Source: Plumapathes pennacea (Eukaryota; Cnidaria; Anthozoa; Antipatharia; Myriopathidae). Taken from it: a stretch of DNA of 64,000 nucleotides. The stretch's first letter is position 1. Each line of letters begins with the position of its first letter. Made by a program: the position numbers and the translations under genes. The notes under the pieces were generated by a model, which made no database searches, had not been told where the DNA came from, and was given only the letters and a program-made list of their open reading frames with translations. This document shows, piece after piece, positions 12,730-25,300 of the stretch. The stretch spans positions 4,859,767 to 4,923,766 of the forward strand of contig OZ038462.1 in NCBI GenBank assembly GCA_964036295.1, read 5' to 3'.

Positions 12730-14282
12730 GCCTCAAGGAAACAGACAAACAAACAGTTTCCTGGAATCCTTGTGCATCAACACAATAGTCATTAAGTCAG
12801 TAAAATTAATTGTAATAGCGAAAGCGGAAAAGGACAATAGACGTTATATTGGTTGCCTCTGATTGGACCAAGTAAAAGTATGAAGCACGCAAACCCCCAA
12901 ACAACAACGCAAGACAAGACTAAAGACATTGATGCTGGTTGCTTGAAGTTTTGGTAAGTAACTTAAGAGTCAGGACCAAAAACTAACGATGGTACATCAA
13001 ATCATATCTGTAACTGTCATGCAAAAACGACCAGAAGCGCGCCAGCAATAGTATTAAATCAGAAACAACAAATGCCCACATAGTAAAGTTCAAAATGATT
13101 CTGACACTGTTTGGTCACTTCCTTATTGAATTAAAGAGGTTCTGTCATCAGCTGTGACGCGCGGTAGCTCAGCTTGCAAAACTTGAAAACCTAAGGCTAA
13201 CGTTTTTTAAGTTTGATTAATGGCGGATGAAGCGAAGCAAAGCAAAGCACAACAAAGTACAAATTACGTCTTAAAACTGAGATACATTATCAGGAAGGAA
13301 AAGCAAGTTCATTCGGTGAAAATCGAGCAGTCGCCAAGGCAAATTTAACTGTTTCTAAATGAAATTGCCGAAATGTTTTGCTCATCACGGGCGCTGCAAT
13401 GGAAATGATAATTTTCGTAAGTTGCATGAAGACTGCTGTTTGTTTTGAAATCATTGAAGACGGCAAGTTATGCTAGCCATATCCATGTGTGTGTTATCCT
13501 ATCTGTTGTGTGTATTACTGACTGTATCACTTGAAGAAAATATAGAAGCCTGCTGTTCGTGTTTATGCTATGGGCCAGTAATTTTTACACGAACCCAAAG
13601 AATAATTTTCTTTCGACAGTTTCAGCTGGTGTATTCCTCTCGGCAGAATCGGAACTTAATCGCTTAGTCAGACGACTTCTTTTTTCTTTCAAGATTTAAA
13701 ATTCGTCGGATTGGAAAGCTGTCTAATCAATAGATATGCTGCAATTTGAGCCGGGGTCGATTTACATGGTTAATTATACAATTTATACTGTTGACAAGCA
13801 GTTCGAAGCATGGTTAGATTTGAGCGCCGCAGAAGCTAGCGAGGTGAGGTCCGTGTACTTTAAAGTAAACCCGTCAGGTTTTGCTTTGATTTTGGGAGAA
13901 TTTAACCTGTTTTGAGGTTCAGATACATAACAAATTGAATTCACCGTTGAAACTCATTAAATATGCACGCCGTGTTATTTTACTGAAGACGCAGGCGTAA
14001 CTCATGACCGAGCCCCTTTAAGCTGCCCGTCGCTTGGCCCTAGCCGGGAATACAGTGTTCAGGAGGTTTGCATTGAAACATATCAAAGGAGCCCATAATG
14101 ACTTTGTAACAACCTATTTTATTGCGGTGTTATTCCTTGCCAGTCAAGGCGCCGCTGATTAGCATAGTGTATTCTGACCGCAACTTCATTTTTAATGGAA
14201 TCACCTTAAGGCGTTATTCCAAAGCTTTTATGAACTACATTGTTATGCTGCTATTTTTATGTGATACGTGGGGACCTTTAAG

Positions 14283-14544
14283 CCCTGTCAAACAGTTACA
14301 ACATTTGTCTCAACATTCTCTCAACATTGTTAAGAGCCGGTGTTGAGGCCATTTGACATGCACCCTCTCTCAACATTGTTGAGACATGTAGGAAGACTTT
14401 TAAAGTTCGTTTAAACTTTGTCTCAACATCGTCTCCACATTTCTTTTGTTCTAGAAATTTTAAGACCGTTTGACATGGCACGTTCTCAACATACTTCAAC
14501 AATGTTGAGAGAATGTAGACAAATGTTGTGACTGCTTGACAGGG
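14283..14544. mobile_element. Same MITE, copy 2
   Basis: At the same position in tandem unit 2 as the element at 12,468-12,729. It was therefore copied with the 1.8-kb unit rather than inserted a second time. Confidence 0.8.
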
Positions 14545-15968
14545 GCCTCAAGGAAACAGACAAACAAGCAGTTTCCTAGAATCCTTGTGAATCAACACAA
14601 TAGTCATTAAGTCAGTAAAATTAATATTGTAATAGCGAAAGCGGAAAAGGACAATAGACGTTATATTGGTTGCCTCTGATTGGACCAAGTAAAGTACAAA
14701 AGCACGCAAACCCCCAAACAACAACGCAAAACAAGACTAAAGACATTGATGCTGGTTGCTTGAAGTTTCAGTAAGTAACTTAAGAGTCAGGACCAAAAAC
14801 TAACGATGGTACATCAAATCATATCTGTAACTGTCATGCAAAAACGACCAGAAGCGCGCCAGCACTAGTATTAAATCAGAAACAACAAATGCCCACATAG
14901 TAAAGTTCAAAATGATTCTGACACTGCTTGGTCACTTCCTTATTGAATTAAAGAGGTTCTGTCATCAGCTGTGACGCGCGGTAGCTCAGCTTGCAAAACT
15001 TGAAAACCTAAGGCTAACGTTTTTTAAGTTTGATTAATGGCGGATGAAGCGAAGCAAAGCAAAGCACAACAAAGTACAAATTACGTCTTAAAACTGAGAT
15101 ACATTATCAGGAAGGAAAAGCAAGTTCATTCGGTGAAAATCGAGCAGTCGCCAAGGCAAATTTAACTGTTTCTAAATGAAATTGCCGAAATGTTTTGCTC
15201 ATCACGGGCGCTGCAATGGAAATGATAATTTTCGTAAGTTGCATGAAGACTGCTGTTTATTTTGAAATCATTGAAGACGGCAAGTTATGCTAGCCATATC
15301 CATGTGTGTGTTATCCTATCTGTTGTGTGTATTACTGACTGTATCACTTGAAGAAAATATAGAAGCCTGCTGTTCGTGTTTATGCTATGGGCCAGTAATT
15401 TTTACACGAACCCAAAGAATAATTTTCTTTCGACAGTTTCAGCTGGTGTATTCCTCTCGGCAGAATCGGAACTTAATCGCTTAGTCAGACGACTTCTTTT
15501 TTCTTTCAAGATTTAAAATTCGTCGGATTGGAAAGCTGTCTAATCAATAGATATGCTGCAATTTGAGCCGGGGGCGATTTACATGGTTAATTATACAATT
15601 TATCCTGTTGACAAGCAGTTCGAAGCATGGCTAGATTTGAGCGCCGTAGAAGCTAGCGAGGTGAGGTCCGTGTACTTTAAAGTAAACCCGTCAGGTTTTG
15701 CTTTGATTTTGGGAGAATTTAACCTGTTTTGAGGTTCAGATACATAACAAATTGAATTCACCGTTGAAACTCATTAAATATGCACGCCGTGTTATTTTAC
15801 TGAAGACGCAGGCGTAACTCATGACCGAGCCCCTTTAAGCTGCCCGTCGCTTGGCCCTAGTCAGGCATACAGTATTTAGGAGGTTTGGATTGAAACATAT
15901 CAAAGGAGCCCATAATGACTCTGTAACAACCAATTTTATTGCAGTATTATTCCTTGCGAGTCAAGGCC

Positions 15969-18840
15969 TACACCACTCAATAATTCTTCGGAACTCGAAG
16001 TACGGTAGCTCTAGTCGAAACCCTTGCGAACGGAGCACATAAGTTGACTTCACTCGGCAGTGGTTTCAATTTTCTGGAGAAAACACCATCACGAAAAAAT
16101 CACCCTTACTCACCTTCTGGTCTTTTTGCGGATGCTACGGATCTGACGCTACTCTCACTCACGATTTTAATTTGGCGGGATGGCGATAAATAATTTTCAC
16201 GACCGCAGTTCCAAAGGTTTAGTATATGAATGCTTGCATGTTGCACGTCTTCGGAATTTGTTTTAAAGTTGACCAACATGCGAAGCAGCTAATAAGAAAG
16301 AAGTAATTTTAAACGCTTATAATTATGCGCGCTTCACATTGTGACCCCTGCCGACGGTTTATACAGACTCGTATCAATTGACATAGTTGATTCGAAGAAG
16401 CCCCGTCGGATTTGTCATTAATCGGTAACAACCAAGAGGCCCTGCTGCGAAGGAGAAAGATGTGCACTTCTGGCTCGCGATGTGCGAAATGGCTACTGCA
16501 ATGTTTGAAGTCTCCCTCAACCAGCTTCCCGTAAAAGCAATTAGAAGAGGAAACGATTGAATCATTTAGCGTTTATTTGGGGGTCTTAGTTTTCGAGGTC
16601 TTAGGTCTAAGGTTTTAGTTTTCGAGACACCCTCGGCGAGCCGCCTGAAAGCTTTGTGTAGGAGAGAAAAAATAGGCCGAGAAGCTCGGAAAACATATCG
16701 GGATAAATAAGCCACGGTTTTCTCTCCAAAAGCTTGGGCAAGCCGCCTGAAAGCTTTGTGTAGGAGAGGAAAACCAGGCTGAAAAAATTCTGTTTTGGCT
16801 GAGTTAATGTATTAATTACGAAACGATCATGGCGCAACTTCATTACTTGCCCGGCGAAGAATTTGAAGCATATTATTTGTTCGAAAGGTGGAGAGAAAAG
16901 CAGAACCACAAATAGTAAATCCTCACTGCCTCAGGAGCCAAACAGATACTCCAAAAGCGGCTGTTTCAGCAAAAACGTCGTCCTTCTTGCGTCCGGAATC
17001 GAAAAATTTCATGTTTTCGCGCCAGTTTCTCAAGTTTCCCGCCAGATGTCTTCTTTCACTCAAGTTATTTCGTCTGGGAGAGCGGAGCAAACCTTGTTGT
17101 TGGGTTACGTTGCAGCCACATAGCGTAGTCAAAAGGGCATACCAACTCCTATTTGAAACAAGAGTTGACCGATGCAAACACGCGTTCGAATGCAAACGCT
17201 ATCTCATAACTGCGTCCTGACGCGCGAGTCGGCCGCTGTAATCTGTTCTGGACAACGCATAAAATTTGAACCCTTCTGAAACTTCACCCAAACCACAGAC
17301 CATAAGTGTTGACAGAATTTGCGGGTCCAAGTTTAATTAATTTCATGCCAGTGCTAATTCAATCGGAAACATGCAGCGAATTTCTGAAAGCCATGAAGCT
17401 CGTCATGAATACTGACGTCTGGGATTGTGTTCAGGTCGGTCAGTCGATGCCTTAAAAAATTCGTTTCACGGCTAGCAAGCTTGCCTCCGATACACTGGCA
17501 AAATATCCGGACAGTTTACAGCCATCCGTCGAACTGCTTGGCAGTATCTGCATCTTGTTGTACAAAATCACTTCCGTTCGTACTCTATCGCATGCCACCA
17601 AACAAAATGGCAGTTTACAGTTCTGGCCTAAGAGCCTGAAAACGAGGTCGTACGCCAGACTGACAGACTTACAGACGAACACTAAATTTCGAGATAACGA
17701 CCCGCTTGGAGTCTCCGAATAAGGCGATACTACTGCATTAGCGTCGTGATTATTTCCCTCGCTTCGCTCGGGGACAAATAGACTGTTATTGTTTCATTTG
17801 GAAAGCAAAGGCCCCCTGAAATAGCTTTGAAAACTAGCGAAAAGATCACCTTCGTCACTCGTGTGTTCTTTTAGTCACTATCTTTAAAATCACGGCAAAC
17901 TGTGAAGGTACTCTGAAATAGCTTCGAAAATTAGCGACTAAGTCACGATAACGTCCTACTTGGCCTTTATCACAGTTTCCGGGGCATCAAACGACAAACT
18001 ATATAAGGTGATTGTTGAAATAAACGAGTAATAACACGACCCACGCGTACCACAAGCAGCCCAATCTTGATGTGAGATTCTGTTTGATTTTTTTTGAAAA
18101 AAAAAAAAAAAAAAAAAAAGAAAAAAAAATACTGAACTTATTTTGTTCCTTGTGTTGTTTTATTCATCATGAGCTTTGAAGCCGATTGGAGCAATTCTGA
18201 GCGATATTTCAGCTGGTGGTGATCCCCCTGTAAAAAAAGTTAAAGGCTGCACACTAGTAAAACGACTGTTGAATCACCCTAATTCTGCTCCACCAACTAT
18301 ATTCTTTACGAAACTGACCATCAAAGGTTGGACTGTCTATCCTCTTCACTTAAACAGCAAAATCTGACTTCCTTGCCTTAAAAAACCATACATTTCTGCC
18401 GGAAAAGACCAGCGATTCACTTTCTTTTCAGCCGTTCTGAAACCATCAACTGCACACCAAGTTTCGTCACCAGGCCTAATTTCAACATCTAGGTAGCCGA
18501 GTAAAATCCTAACCGTATCCGAAAATTTCAATATTCGATTCTTCAGTTTTCGATTTCTTGCCACTTTTCCGCTTCCGGTTTCTCGATACTCGATGCTGTG
18601 TTTTTGGACTCAAATTTCTTGCCACCTCGACTTCGATCTCTTGGTGTCACCGACTCCCGCTTCTGGTTTCTCGATACTCAAGTTTTCAGTTTTCGATCTA
18701 TATATTTCTCAAGATTTTTGACTTCATTTATACGGTTTCACTTATTGTTTTATGAAAATTGACTTCATATTTTATTTTAATGACATATTTGGATTTTTTA
18801 TTTCATTTTTTAGTTTTCATATTTTTGTCCGCAACGGAAC
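15969..18840. other. Intergenic; no gene recognised
   Basis: Several open frames overlap on both strands here (16.4-17.7 kb), but none shows family motifs or coherent splice structure. A word AGCCGCCTGAAAGCTTTGTG occurs twice (near 16,639 and 16,741) and CTGAAATAGCTT occurs twice near 17,815 and 17,911. On the minus strand, a good donor (CAGAAG|GTGAGTAAGG, near 16,106) might end a non-coding first exon of an unseen gene. Poly(A) runs lie at about 18,098-18,129. Confidence 0.4.
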
Positions 18841-19394
18841 GCCACAGACTTCTCAATGCACCCGTAATGCAAACAAACATTTCAATAACCAATGTTTATT
18901 TTCGTCTTTTATTTCACTCTAATGGACCTGGACGAAAGAAAGTTTTAGATTTTTAACTCCAGCTGTAGACTATGAATGTAACTAACTCCTTTATATCTTG
19001 TTCATGCATTCTATATAGCTTTTGTACATTCGTATAAAATGGAAGTGATGAGCTGATTTTTTGATTGGTGTTCTACTGCCAAGATATAGCGGGCCGATCA
19101 ATATGGCACACATAACGCACTGAAGAATCATTTCCTTTTACACGTATACCGTGCATAGGAGCTTCTTATGTCGAAAAAAATTAAAACCCAAGGTTTGTGC
19201 AACAGGTAAAGAGGGTTTCGATACTACATTGGCTCCATCATCACCAAAAGTAAGTAATTGACGAACTAATCATGCATCCATATAAACACAAATCTAAAGT
19301 TAAATATACCCTACTTGCTTCACCGTCTCTATGAATGTTTATGACTACCTTGTTACATTTTACTTACAAAAAGAAGCAACCAAAGGCAGTCAGA
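18841..19394. promoter_or_regulatory. 5' flank of VWA-B, promoter candidate
   Basis: Collinear with the 5' flank of VWA-C (31,285-31,335 and 32,867-33,618). A TATA-like CTATATAGC at 19,011 is kept at 32,987. A possible 5'-UTR intron would start at AAAA|GTAAGT near 19,249 and end at CAG|TCAGAATG just before the start codon. Its acceptor is kept in VWA-C, while its donor there is the weaker GTAAAT. The start site is not proven. Confidence 0.3.
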
Positions 19395-22300
19395 ATGTGC
19401 CACATTAAACTGGTAATTGTTGGAGCGTTAATCGCCATAGCAACAGCAGGCAAGTAAATTGAGTTGACAACTCGCTTTCTGTGCCTTGCTCCTCTTTCTT
19501 CTTAAATACTTTATCGTCATCTTGTTCAAACACCTCAATATCACTTTTACTTATTTTTCCTCCTTACTTTGTCGTTCTTTCCTACATCCGTTATAGTTCA
19601 TTGGAGGCAAGTGAATCAGTATAGTTCATGATTCGCTTTATTCAGTGTTTCTCTTTTATATTTGTCGATCTGTGCCAATCAAATCAAGTATGAAAGCTTT
19701 CTATGTCTATAGTTTCAATCTTTCGCCTCTTTTTCAAACTTTGTATTTTTCACTACCCTTTGCTTTTTCTTCTTCTTCGTTATCTTTAGTCACTCCACGA
19801 TTACTGTCTTCTACCCCTTCCCCCCTCCCCCCCCCCCCAAAAAAAAAAAAAAAAAAAAAAAACTGGCTCTGCAGCACTTAGTTTACCAATCTGTTTTTCC
19901 TGTATCTCTCTATCTCTGTCTCGTGTGTCTCTAATATCTCTAATATCTCTTTTTATTTCTTGTTCTGTATCTCTCATGGCAACGCTAAATTTTAACGGTT
20001 CTGGTTCATTCCCCAGATGAGCATCAAGCTGAACAAAACAGGTAGGTAAATCACTTGTATGGTCATGGGCCTCGAGTGTAGTGAAAGAAGCTACTGAATT
20101 GGTTGGAGATTACTAAAGACCAGAAAAATAATGTTTTGGAAACTTTAAGACCATGTTTCTCAACTTTGTAGGGCCAAACGAACCAATCTCCCACTTGCCC
20201 ACAAAATTTACAGCTTGGACAACTTCATATCACTTGTGGAGAAGATCGAAAGACATCCTAAAACAAGCAAGGACTCCTTAAAGGTGAGCCCGGTTTATAA
20301 GACGACGAACTAAAAATTCCTTCCTAAGCTTTCACATCAACATTTTTGTGTGATTCAGTAAATATTGTAATTTTTGTGGGTCGGGTTAACAGTTTGTAAT
20401 GGAAGACTGCAAATCCTGGATTAGGCCTAAACTCATGTCAAATTCAGGCCTCAAAATGGAAAACTTTTACTCACAAAGTGATTTTCTTGGTACGTTTAGA
20501 GTTAGGACGGTATTGTTAGTTGTCTTCGGTCAAAATGGTGCAGTTTGGAGATCAACAGGACAAGAAAAAGAATTAGGCTTATTCCAGAATAGCCTTTTAG
20601 TCCACTTGAAACAACCAGGACCGTCCTAACAGCTCTAAAGAAAATATCCGTATTTTGAGCAGTTTCTTTTTATCGTAGTATATAGTACCCACGTAAATAA
20701 TCGTTTGATCTCTCCGGCCTTTCCATTTCAATCTTTGAGCATTCTAAGTAGCACAGAAGTACAAATCTTAACATTTATTCAGCAAGCTAATTGGAACGCT
20801 TCACTTCGCCAGACGATCGCCAACTATGTGAGAAAACTTGCTTACGACAGCCAACTGTGGACATACCTCGTGGGTAGCGCGTCGTTTCTCCCCCCGGGTG
20901 TCTTGAACGCAGAAGAGGAGCGCGTATTGAAAAATATGGTCGCCCATAGATACGAAGGTACACGCGAACTCGGCGTCATCCGAACCCCTCCAGGAGAGAC
21001 CATAGCATTGGGTCACGTGATAACCGGAATATGTGCGGGTCTTCACCGAGATGAGAATCTCTCTCTGGCAAAATGGCTCTCTGGTTCAGCGAAAACTATT
21101 GACAATCTATTTGCCGCCACAGTGTCTGGTGATCTGGGGCAGACGGGCTTGGCAAAGAGCAACGGTGATCAGAATAAATACTTTGGGCCGGTTGGTCAAT
21201 GGTCCACTGACCAGTGCCCAGGCAAATACAATAGACATGTCAGCGATGAAGAAACAGAGACAACAAACGCAGAGATTCTTGGTGATATGGATGGGTTTAT
21301 AATTGGGCACGCTATAAACGGATGGGCAAAACGCGGAGTGCGGCTCAGTCAGCTTTTTAAGATGTATTACGGTGACGGAGTGTTGTACGACAAGAGTTAT
21401 AGAGATTGCAATCGCTGGTCAAAGTTCAAAGAACTGGTTGGCAAGGAGAAGCTTGAAGATGAAGTCGAAGGGTTTTCGCATGCCTATTATTACAAATATT
21501 CGGATAACTATAAAAACGTAAAAAAAGACGACCTAAAGAGAATTGCTGCAGACGTGGTGACTGCCTTCTACAAATACGTCGGTAAGTAAAACAAAAGCCC
21601 TCGCCCTATCTCTATCTAGTCTTCTATTTTTTTCCTGTCTCTGTCTTTCTTTTCTCTGCTGTCTGTCTGTCTCTTCTTTGACGTTTCACAGTAACTTTGT
21701 TTGAATGACAATTCAATACTCACACTTAAAGGCAGCGTCTTTGCGTTCGTCTTCAGACAATCTTTCCAAGACCAGTCAAGCCTGTACGGGTAGTGATCAA
21801 GATACAAGTAATTATTTGCTTTCTTGTTTCTAGTGAATGGCCGTTTTTATACTTCAGACGACTAATTCGTCCAGACGCATTAATCGTCTGACTGTACTTA
21901 TGTTATTTTCGTCTTCTCATTCTCTTTTATTTATTGTGTCCTACCATTTTATGCTGCAGGTTGCGAGCTGCCAGCCAACATTGTTTTTGTAGTTGATGAG
22001 TCTGGAAGCATCGGATCTTACAACTATCTGAAAGAAAAGAGCTTTGTCAAGTTAGTATAAATAATGGGACTAAAAAGTGGCGATAGTCCTGCCACTGTAG
22101 TTTTGTTTGAATGAGTAACTAAGGCCTTTTGACAAAATGCACCGATAAACTATTAATACTAATACTGGAAGTACTGTTAAAGCACAGGCAACTCTGTTTT
22201 TATCACAAATAACTATTGTTGTTGTTGTTGTTGATGATGATGATGATGTTGGTGATGAATGTTTTTTTTTTAGGAACATAATCAAGGCCTTTGACGTGTC

Positions 22301-25300
22301 TGTCCTTCAAGCTCGCGTTGCTTTGGTAGAATTCGCCACCTTTGCTAAAGTGGAAATAGGACTTGATGACTACGGAGCAAAGACCCCTCTGTTGTGTGCA
22401 ATAGATCAGTTACAATACAATTGTAGGTGATATTGTTTGACAATTTGTCTCCTATAATTTCTGAACGAGTACGCTGTGTGGTGATTTGTGCTAGGCATCC
22501 ACCGCTCCGAGTTACTCTTACAACGAACCATTTGCCACAAATTGTCTCAGGGGCAGGGGGGTTGGGGGAAGGGGGGAGGGGGGAGGGTGCTGGTTGACCC
22601 TGGGGGCAAGGATACCTTCACGTGTAAACAGTTTACTGTGATTGTAAAGAGATGTATGAGTAGTTGGCACCAAGCGGGACTCTGGGTGAAGAGGGTATGG
22701 GGGTGGGGGTGGGGATGGGGGAGTGCGGTTAGCACCCAGATTACCCTGGACTACCTTTTCTCCATATTGTCGCGTATCGGAAGAAACAAGACGATTGGCT
22801 GAGCTGAAGTCTAGCCATTGAACACTTTCATTTTTTTAAGTTTACTAATGGTTGAATTAGTCTCCTCAATCTCGATTCTAATTAAGAACTAGTTTATTGA
22901 CTATTTTTAGTAAGTGGCACATCATCCCCCTTTTCACTGGAATGAAAATCAATTGAACTAGAACCCATAGCATTTTTTTAATGTATTTTTTATATTTTCT
23001 GGCTTCATCTAGCGGGATCCACACACACTGCCTCGGCTATCGCGATCGTCAATGATAACATTCTTGGACCTGCTCAGCAGGCGGAAGGTGCAAGCACTGA
23101 TACTGTTCAGGTAAGTAAACAGAATCATCATCTACCATTTTATCTTCGTCTCAAGTAGAAGTGATACACTGGTTGAATAAAAAGGTTTTTGTTTTCAAAC
23201 AAATATTCCGTCTGCTACTATTTTTGCTTGTTCAATAAAAATGAATGGGGGGGGGGGGGGGGGGGTTAGGGGAGGGGTGCTTGGACAGTGGCCGATTGAG
23301 AATTTCGGCTCGTGAATGACTGAGAGGGCCACTTTGATTTCACCGTCGTTTCACTGTTCATTTGCCATCCATGCATTGTTTGGCTTCGCCAATCTTACCA
23401 CCTTGTTATCGTTGGCAGATGGTTGTCTTGCTGACGGATGGAAGGTCAAATGACCGTTGGTCCCTGGGTCGCGAGGTCGCTAGGATCAAGCGTGACATCA
23501 AAGGTCAGAGTTTTGGTCCGTCCAGTGTAGTGTCAGTCTTCGGGAGAACTAATCTGCATCGGCGTAGAGATAAAACATAATTTATCAACCAAAGGTTTGA
23601 TGTAAAATGCTTATAACAACGTAGTTATATATAGCATTTTAGCACGGGACTCAACACAATTCTTGCAATAACGGATATTGTATACTATTCTATCACGCAG
23701 GTCTGACAATGATAGCAGTGGGAGTTAGTAACTACGACCTGTATGAACTACAAATGATCGCCACAGATAGCGAAAAGCACGTGTTTACAGTTGAATCGTT
23801 TGACAAACTTGTCGAGCTCGTAAAATCTCTCCGCAAGGAAGCATGTTTGGGTGAGTATGGCCGTGACAGTCTCACATTAAAGCATACACTGAATTGTGAA
23901 TTTGATCATCGCCGTGAGTGAAGCAACTTAAGCAGTTGCAATGAGCCTGAAAAAAAACAAAACAAAACAAAAAAAAAAAACACGGACTTCAACGGGAATC
24001 AAACCCATGACCTTCATGATACCGGTGTGACGCTCTACCATTGAGCTATGAAGCTGTACGGGTGTGTCAAGTGTCAAGTGTGTTGTTCGAATTGTACCCG
24101 TCATAGTGATATGAACGATATGATGATAAACTCATATATATGAACTGCGGATAGGAATGAATTGTGAATTTGATCAAATCGGTATCGTGAAGGTCATGCG
24201 TTCGATTCCCGTTGAAGTTCGGATTTTTTTCCGGGCTCATTGCAGCTGCTTAAGTTGCTTCACTCACTGCGATGATCAAATTCACTATTCATTCCTATCC
24301 GCAGTTCATATATGAGTTTATCATATATACATCATATCAAAGTATACACTATTAGATTTGGGGGCTTATTTTTGCTGACAAAGCCATAGCTGACATCGCA
24401 CTTCACGCAGAATTATTCGTTATACTGCATTCGTAGACCTGTTTACGCAGTTTGTCCGTATTTTGAAACAACACCCATAGAAATCAAATTTTATGACTAA
24501 TGCGCGACTTCTCAAGCTTGGGCACAAATTGATTTCAAACCACTAACTGAGCCAAGACATTACTCAAAATTACTCGCGAACAATTTTCCAAAGCATCCGA
24601 TAGACTTTAGTTCAAGATATCCAATGACTATACAAATTTTTCATTCTCCTTGGGTAATTAATTACTGCTATTATCATTGGGTTCTGCATACTCCATTATC
24701 GCAGACGTCGGGGGTCATTGGCTCTTGCATACTTGTGTATTTTTGTATGGAGACTTATATCCTTCTCAGTATTTCATATGGTACTGTGTTTATTATCAGT
24801 TGATAATTGAATTGATGTTTTCTCTTGAATCTTCGGCTTCTTCAAGCTCCTGCCAACCTTGAAATCGACTTCACCCAGACGGAGAACGAGACAGAGATTG
24901 TGGCTTACGTGTCGCCCGGTAAACCCAGGTTCTTCACCCTGACTGCGGACTTGTTCTTTGGATTAAAGGATATTTATATCGAGGTGAGTATACGAATTAA
25001 TTTTAACCCTCGGACGTATATGCAAAGTAATACCCCCACCACCGCACAAGGGGGTGGGTGGAACCCCACCCCGGAGTTTTTGTTGTATTGATATATTTTG
25101 AAGTTCTTTTCCCTTCATTACGTATACTGGTGTAAATTGTACAAGATACGGCTATTTTGGTGGTTGTGACCATTATGGGCTTTGCTGGGGGTGGAATACG
25201 TCAAGATGGCGTCACCCAAAATGGCGTCTATTTTCAAACGCCTTCTTTTTGCCCCGAAAAGGGAAACAGCAAACCAAATAAAAGTCATACTGATCTCCGT

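Larger units (their letters stand above)
12145..15968. repeat. 1.8-kb tandem duplication: two full units and a partial third
   Basis: The string TGACCGAGCCCCTTTAAGC starts at 12,191, 14,005 and 15,822, giving periods of 1,814 and 1,817 bp. Unit 1 runs from about 12,145 to 13,961, unit 2 from 13,962 to 15,778, and the partial unit 3 stops near 15,968. Units 1 and 2 are almost identical and each carries one MITE. A 65-codon open frame is identical in both units (13,470 and 15,287) but has no family signal and is not called a gene. Confidence 0.9.

Noticed and set aside
13470..15484. Identical 65-codon frames starting MLAISMCVL in both 1.8-kb units
   Set aside because: Identity follows from the recent duplication. 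No conserved domain, and a signal-peptide-like start alone is weak evidence.
16374..17682. Overlapping open frames of 63-110 codons on both strands
   Set aside because: They overlap each other, lack motifs and have no supporting splice structure.
20399..20629. 76-codon frame in intron 3 of VWA-B
   Set aside because: The counterpart in VWA-C is disrupted, the segment resembles a degenerate MITE (ATCCTGGATTAGG), and exon phases join without it.
23980..24052. Functional tRNA gene
   Set aside because: A and B boxes are present but the anticodon stem is mismatched and SINE-type sequence follows; a second truncated copy lies nearby.
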